From a bacterium UBP3_UBA6266 (GTDB lineage: Bacteria > Auribacterota > UBA6266), in assembly GCA_002440765.1 (NCBI GenBank), contig DJVC01000061.1, forward strand, positions 621-8,336: a stretch of 7,716 nt of DNA, read 5' to 3'. Position numbers and translations under genes: made by a program. The notes below the pieces were generated by a model. It was not told the DNA's origin. It saw only the letters and a list, made by a program, of their open reading frames with translations, and made no database searches. Positions 6,502 to 7,716 of the stretch are shown in pieces (positions within the stretch are counted from its first letter, which is position 1; the number at the start of each line of letters is the position of its first letter).

Positions 6502-7239
6502 GTGAAAGTGATGATCTGCAGAGATTACGGTGAGTTAAGTGTTAAGGCGGCTGATATAATAGAAAAATCTATCAGGGAAAAACCCGAAAGCGTTTTGGGG
6601 CTTGCGACAGGGGCAACTCCCCTGGGCCTTTATAAAGAGCTTATAAATAGGAATAAAGAGGGCAGGATTTCCTTTAAAAAGTGCATAAGTTTCAATCTTG
6701 ATGAATATGTGGGCCTTTCTTCCGGAGATGCGGAGAGCTACCGTTATTTTATGGAAAAAAAGTTTTTTGACCACATTGATATTGATAAATCCAATACATT
6801 TGTGCCAGATGGCTTAGCGCCTGATATGGATGCTTATTGCGAATGGTATGAACAGAAAATCCAAAAAGCGGGTGGAATAGACATACAGGTGCTGGGACTC
6901 GGCGGGGACGGGCATATAGCTTTTAATGAACCCGGCTCTGCTTTTGATTCAAGGACAAGGGTTCAGGAGTTAGCTTCTCAGACCACAGAAGATAATTCCA
7001 GGTTTTTTAATTCCAGAGATGAAGTTCCGAAGTTTGCCATTACCATGGGAATCGGAACTATAATGGAAGCCAGAAAGCTTCTGCTGCTTGTAAGCGGCCG
7101 TCAAAAAAATTTGATAGTGAAAAAATGCCTTGAAACTCCGGTTTCGGAAAAATATCCGGCATCAATAATTCAGAAACATCCGGATGCCATTGTAGTTTTA
7201 GACATGGAGGCTGCTTCTTTATTGAGGGGAAGAAAATAA
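6502..7239 (+). CDS. nagB: Glucosamine-6-phosphate deaminase
   Basis: Catalyses glucosamine-6-phosphate + water to fructose-6-phosphate + ammonia in the cytoplasm, the last step of amino-sugar catabolism before glycolysis. Numbering from GTG 6502, it shows LATGATPLGLY near the N-terminus (substrate phosphate loop), LDEYVGL with Asp67, and GGDGHIAFNEP with Asp136, His138 and Glu143. These correspond to E. coli Asp72, Asp141, His143 and Glu148 at a constant offset of five, so the catalytic set is intact. At 245 residues it matches the short Bacillus-type enzymes, not the 266-residue E. coli form. The allosteric Lys160 of E. coli is Gln155 here, so activation by GlcNAc-6-phosphate is doubtful. 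It follows the mutase by 19 bases. Start is uncertain between GTG 6502 and TTG 6496. The reverse, aminating reaction for biosynthesis is possible in principle. Confidence 0.95.
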   Translation: MKVMICRDYGELSVKAADIIEKSIREKPESVLGLATGATPLGLYKELINRNKEGRISFKKCISFNLDEYVGLSSGDAESYRYFMEKKFFDHIDIDKSNTFVPDGLAPDMDAYCEWYEQKIQKAGGIDIQVLGLGGDGHIAFNEPGSAFDSRTRVQELASQTTEDNSRFFNSRDEVPKFAITMGIGTIMEARKLLLLVSGRQKNLIVKKCLETPVSEKYPASIIQKHPDAIVVLDMEAASLLRGRK

Positions 7240-7257
7240 GATAGGGGTGGGGAAAGT

Positions 7258-7716
7258 ATGAGCAAGACCGATATTTGTATATTTGAAGACAGAAATTATC
7301 TGAACCTTTTGCCGCTTGTTTATATGAGGCCGGTTTATGAATTAAGGTGCGGGATTGATTTATTGCTGGATAAAATAATCAGAAAATATCCGGGGCGCGG
7401 GGTCATTCTTTTATGCCGCGATTATCTGGTGAATACAGTGAGGGAAAAACATAAATACAAAGTTAATCCCTCAAAATACAATCAGGGCACAACTCTTTTT
7501 TTGAACGGCAGGCTGCTGTTAAATAAAGCGGTCGCTTTTGACGGAAAAGAAGAAGTTGTTTTCAGTGATTCTTCGATTTTATATGCAAGGCTCAAAGGGG
7601 ATAATTCCGTCATAATGACCTCGGAAAATATTATCAGCGGGGAAGCGTTACGGATGTTAAAGCTCAGGGTTCCGTGCCGTGAAGCGGAAGATGACAACCT
7701 GCTTGATTACAGCTGG
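7258..7716 (+). CDS. GlmU-like sugar nucleotidyltransferase, 3' end outside the window
   Basis: The open frame runs from ATG 7258 to the last base (153 codons, no stop), so the protein is truncated by the window. GGGGTGGGG (7244-7252) lies five bases upstream and the gap after nagB is 18 bases. The N-terminus contains LLPLVYMRPVYELRCGI (17-33), then a CRDYL segment, FLNGRLLLN (81-89) and a DNLLDYSW ending. This pattern matches the alternative GlmU family first described from Bacteroidetes (TIGR03991 type), predicted to uridylate GlcNAc-1-phosphate and, by a left-handed beta-helix in the unseen C-terminal half, possibly to acetylate glucosamine-1-phosphate. It lacks the classical GlmU start LxAGxGTRM. 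Pairing with an archaeal-type GlmM supports a UDP-GlcNAc role, though another sugar nucleotide is possible. The absence of the C-terminal half prevents a statement on the acetyltransferase domain. Confidence 0.8.
   Translation, partial: MSKTDICIFEDRNYLNLLPLVYMRPVYELRCGIDLLLDKIIRKYPGRGVILLCRDYLVNTVREKHKYKVNPSKYNQGTTLFLNGRLLLNKAVAFDGKEEVVFSDSSILYARLKGDNSVIMTSENIISGEALRMLKLRVPCREAEDDNLLDYSW

Noticed and set aside
7482..7697. Minus-strand open frame of 71 codons at the window end
   Set aside because: It lies antisense to the partial GlmU-like gene, whose plus frame stays open for 153 codons, has a Shine-Dalgarno and shows family motifs.

Overview
The window is one strand-consistent block, all on +: the 3' part of a tRNA-Arg gene, a leader of about 190 bp, then six tightly packed genes that look like one operon. 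The order is a sugar ABC transporter substrate-binding lipoprotein, a GH94 inverting disaccharide phosphorylase, a ROK-family repressor, an archaeal-type phosphoglucosamine/phosphohexomutase, glucosamine-6-phosphate deaminase (nagB), and the start of a GlmU-like sugar nucleotidyltransferase cut by the window end. Gaps between genes run from a 4-base ATGA overlap to about 19 bases, and each gene has a purine-rich Shine-Dalgarno. No mobile element, CRISPR array, rRNA or pseudogene was seen.

The organism is a bacterium: Shine-Dalgarno sites, a lipoprotein signal, a sigma70-like promoter and a tRNA with encoded CCA. Base composition looks moderate (mid-40s % GC by eye). The alternative GlmM/GlmU pair is best known from Bacteroidetes and other Gram-negative lineages, but the strong Shine-Dalgarno sites and TTGACA-type promoter are not typical of Bacteroidetes. 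An uncultivated Gram-negative lineage is my guess, with low confidence.

Layout: 1-53 tRNA-Arg(UCU), partial; 54-244 leader with a promoter and an inverted repeat resembling ROK/XylR operators; 245-1531 lipoprotein; 1547-3916 phosphorylase; 3913-5118 ROK regulator; 5130-6482 mutase; 6502-7239 nagB; 7258 to the end glmU-like.

How the genes may work together (inference): the binding protein captures an oligosaccharide, probably an amino-sugar disaccharide from chitin, chitosan or cell wall. The GH94 enzyme splits it with phosphate into a sugar 1-phosphate and a free sugar. The mutase interconverts 1- and 6-phosphates, NagB feeds glucosamine-6-phosphate into fructose-6-phosphate, and the GlmU-like protein could convert the 1-phosphate to a UDP-sugar. 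The regulator, encoded mid-operon, probably represses the cluster through the leader inverted repeat. No sugar kinase, GlcNAc-6-phosphate deacetylase or transporter permease is visible. Individually the enzymes are of known families; the points of interest are the combination, the unusual phosphorylase motif, the degenerate ROK sensor and the operator candidate.
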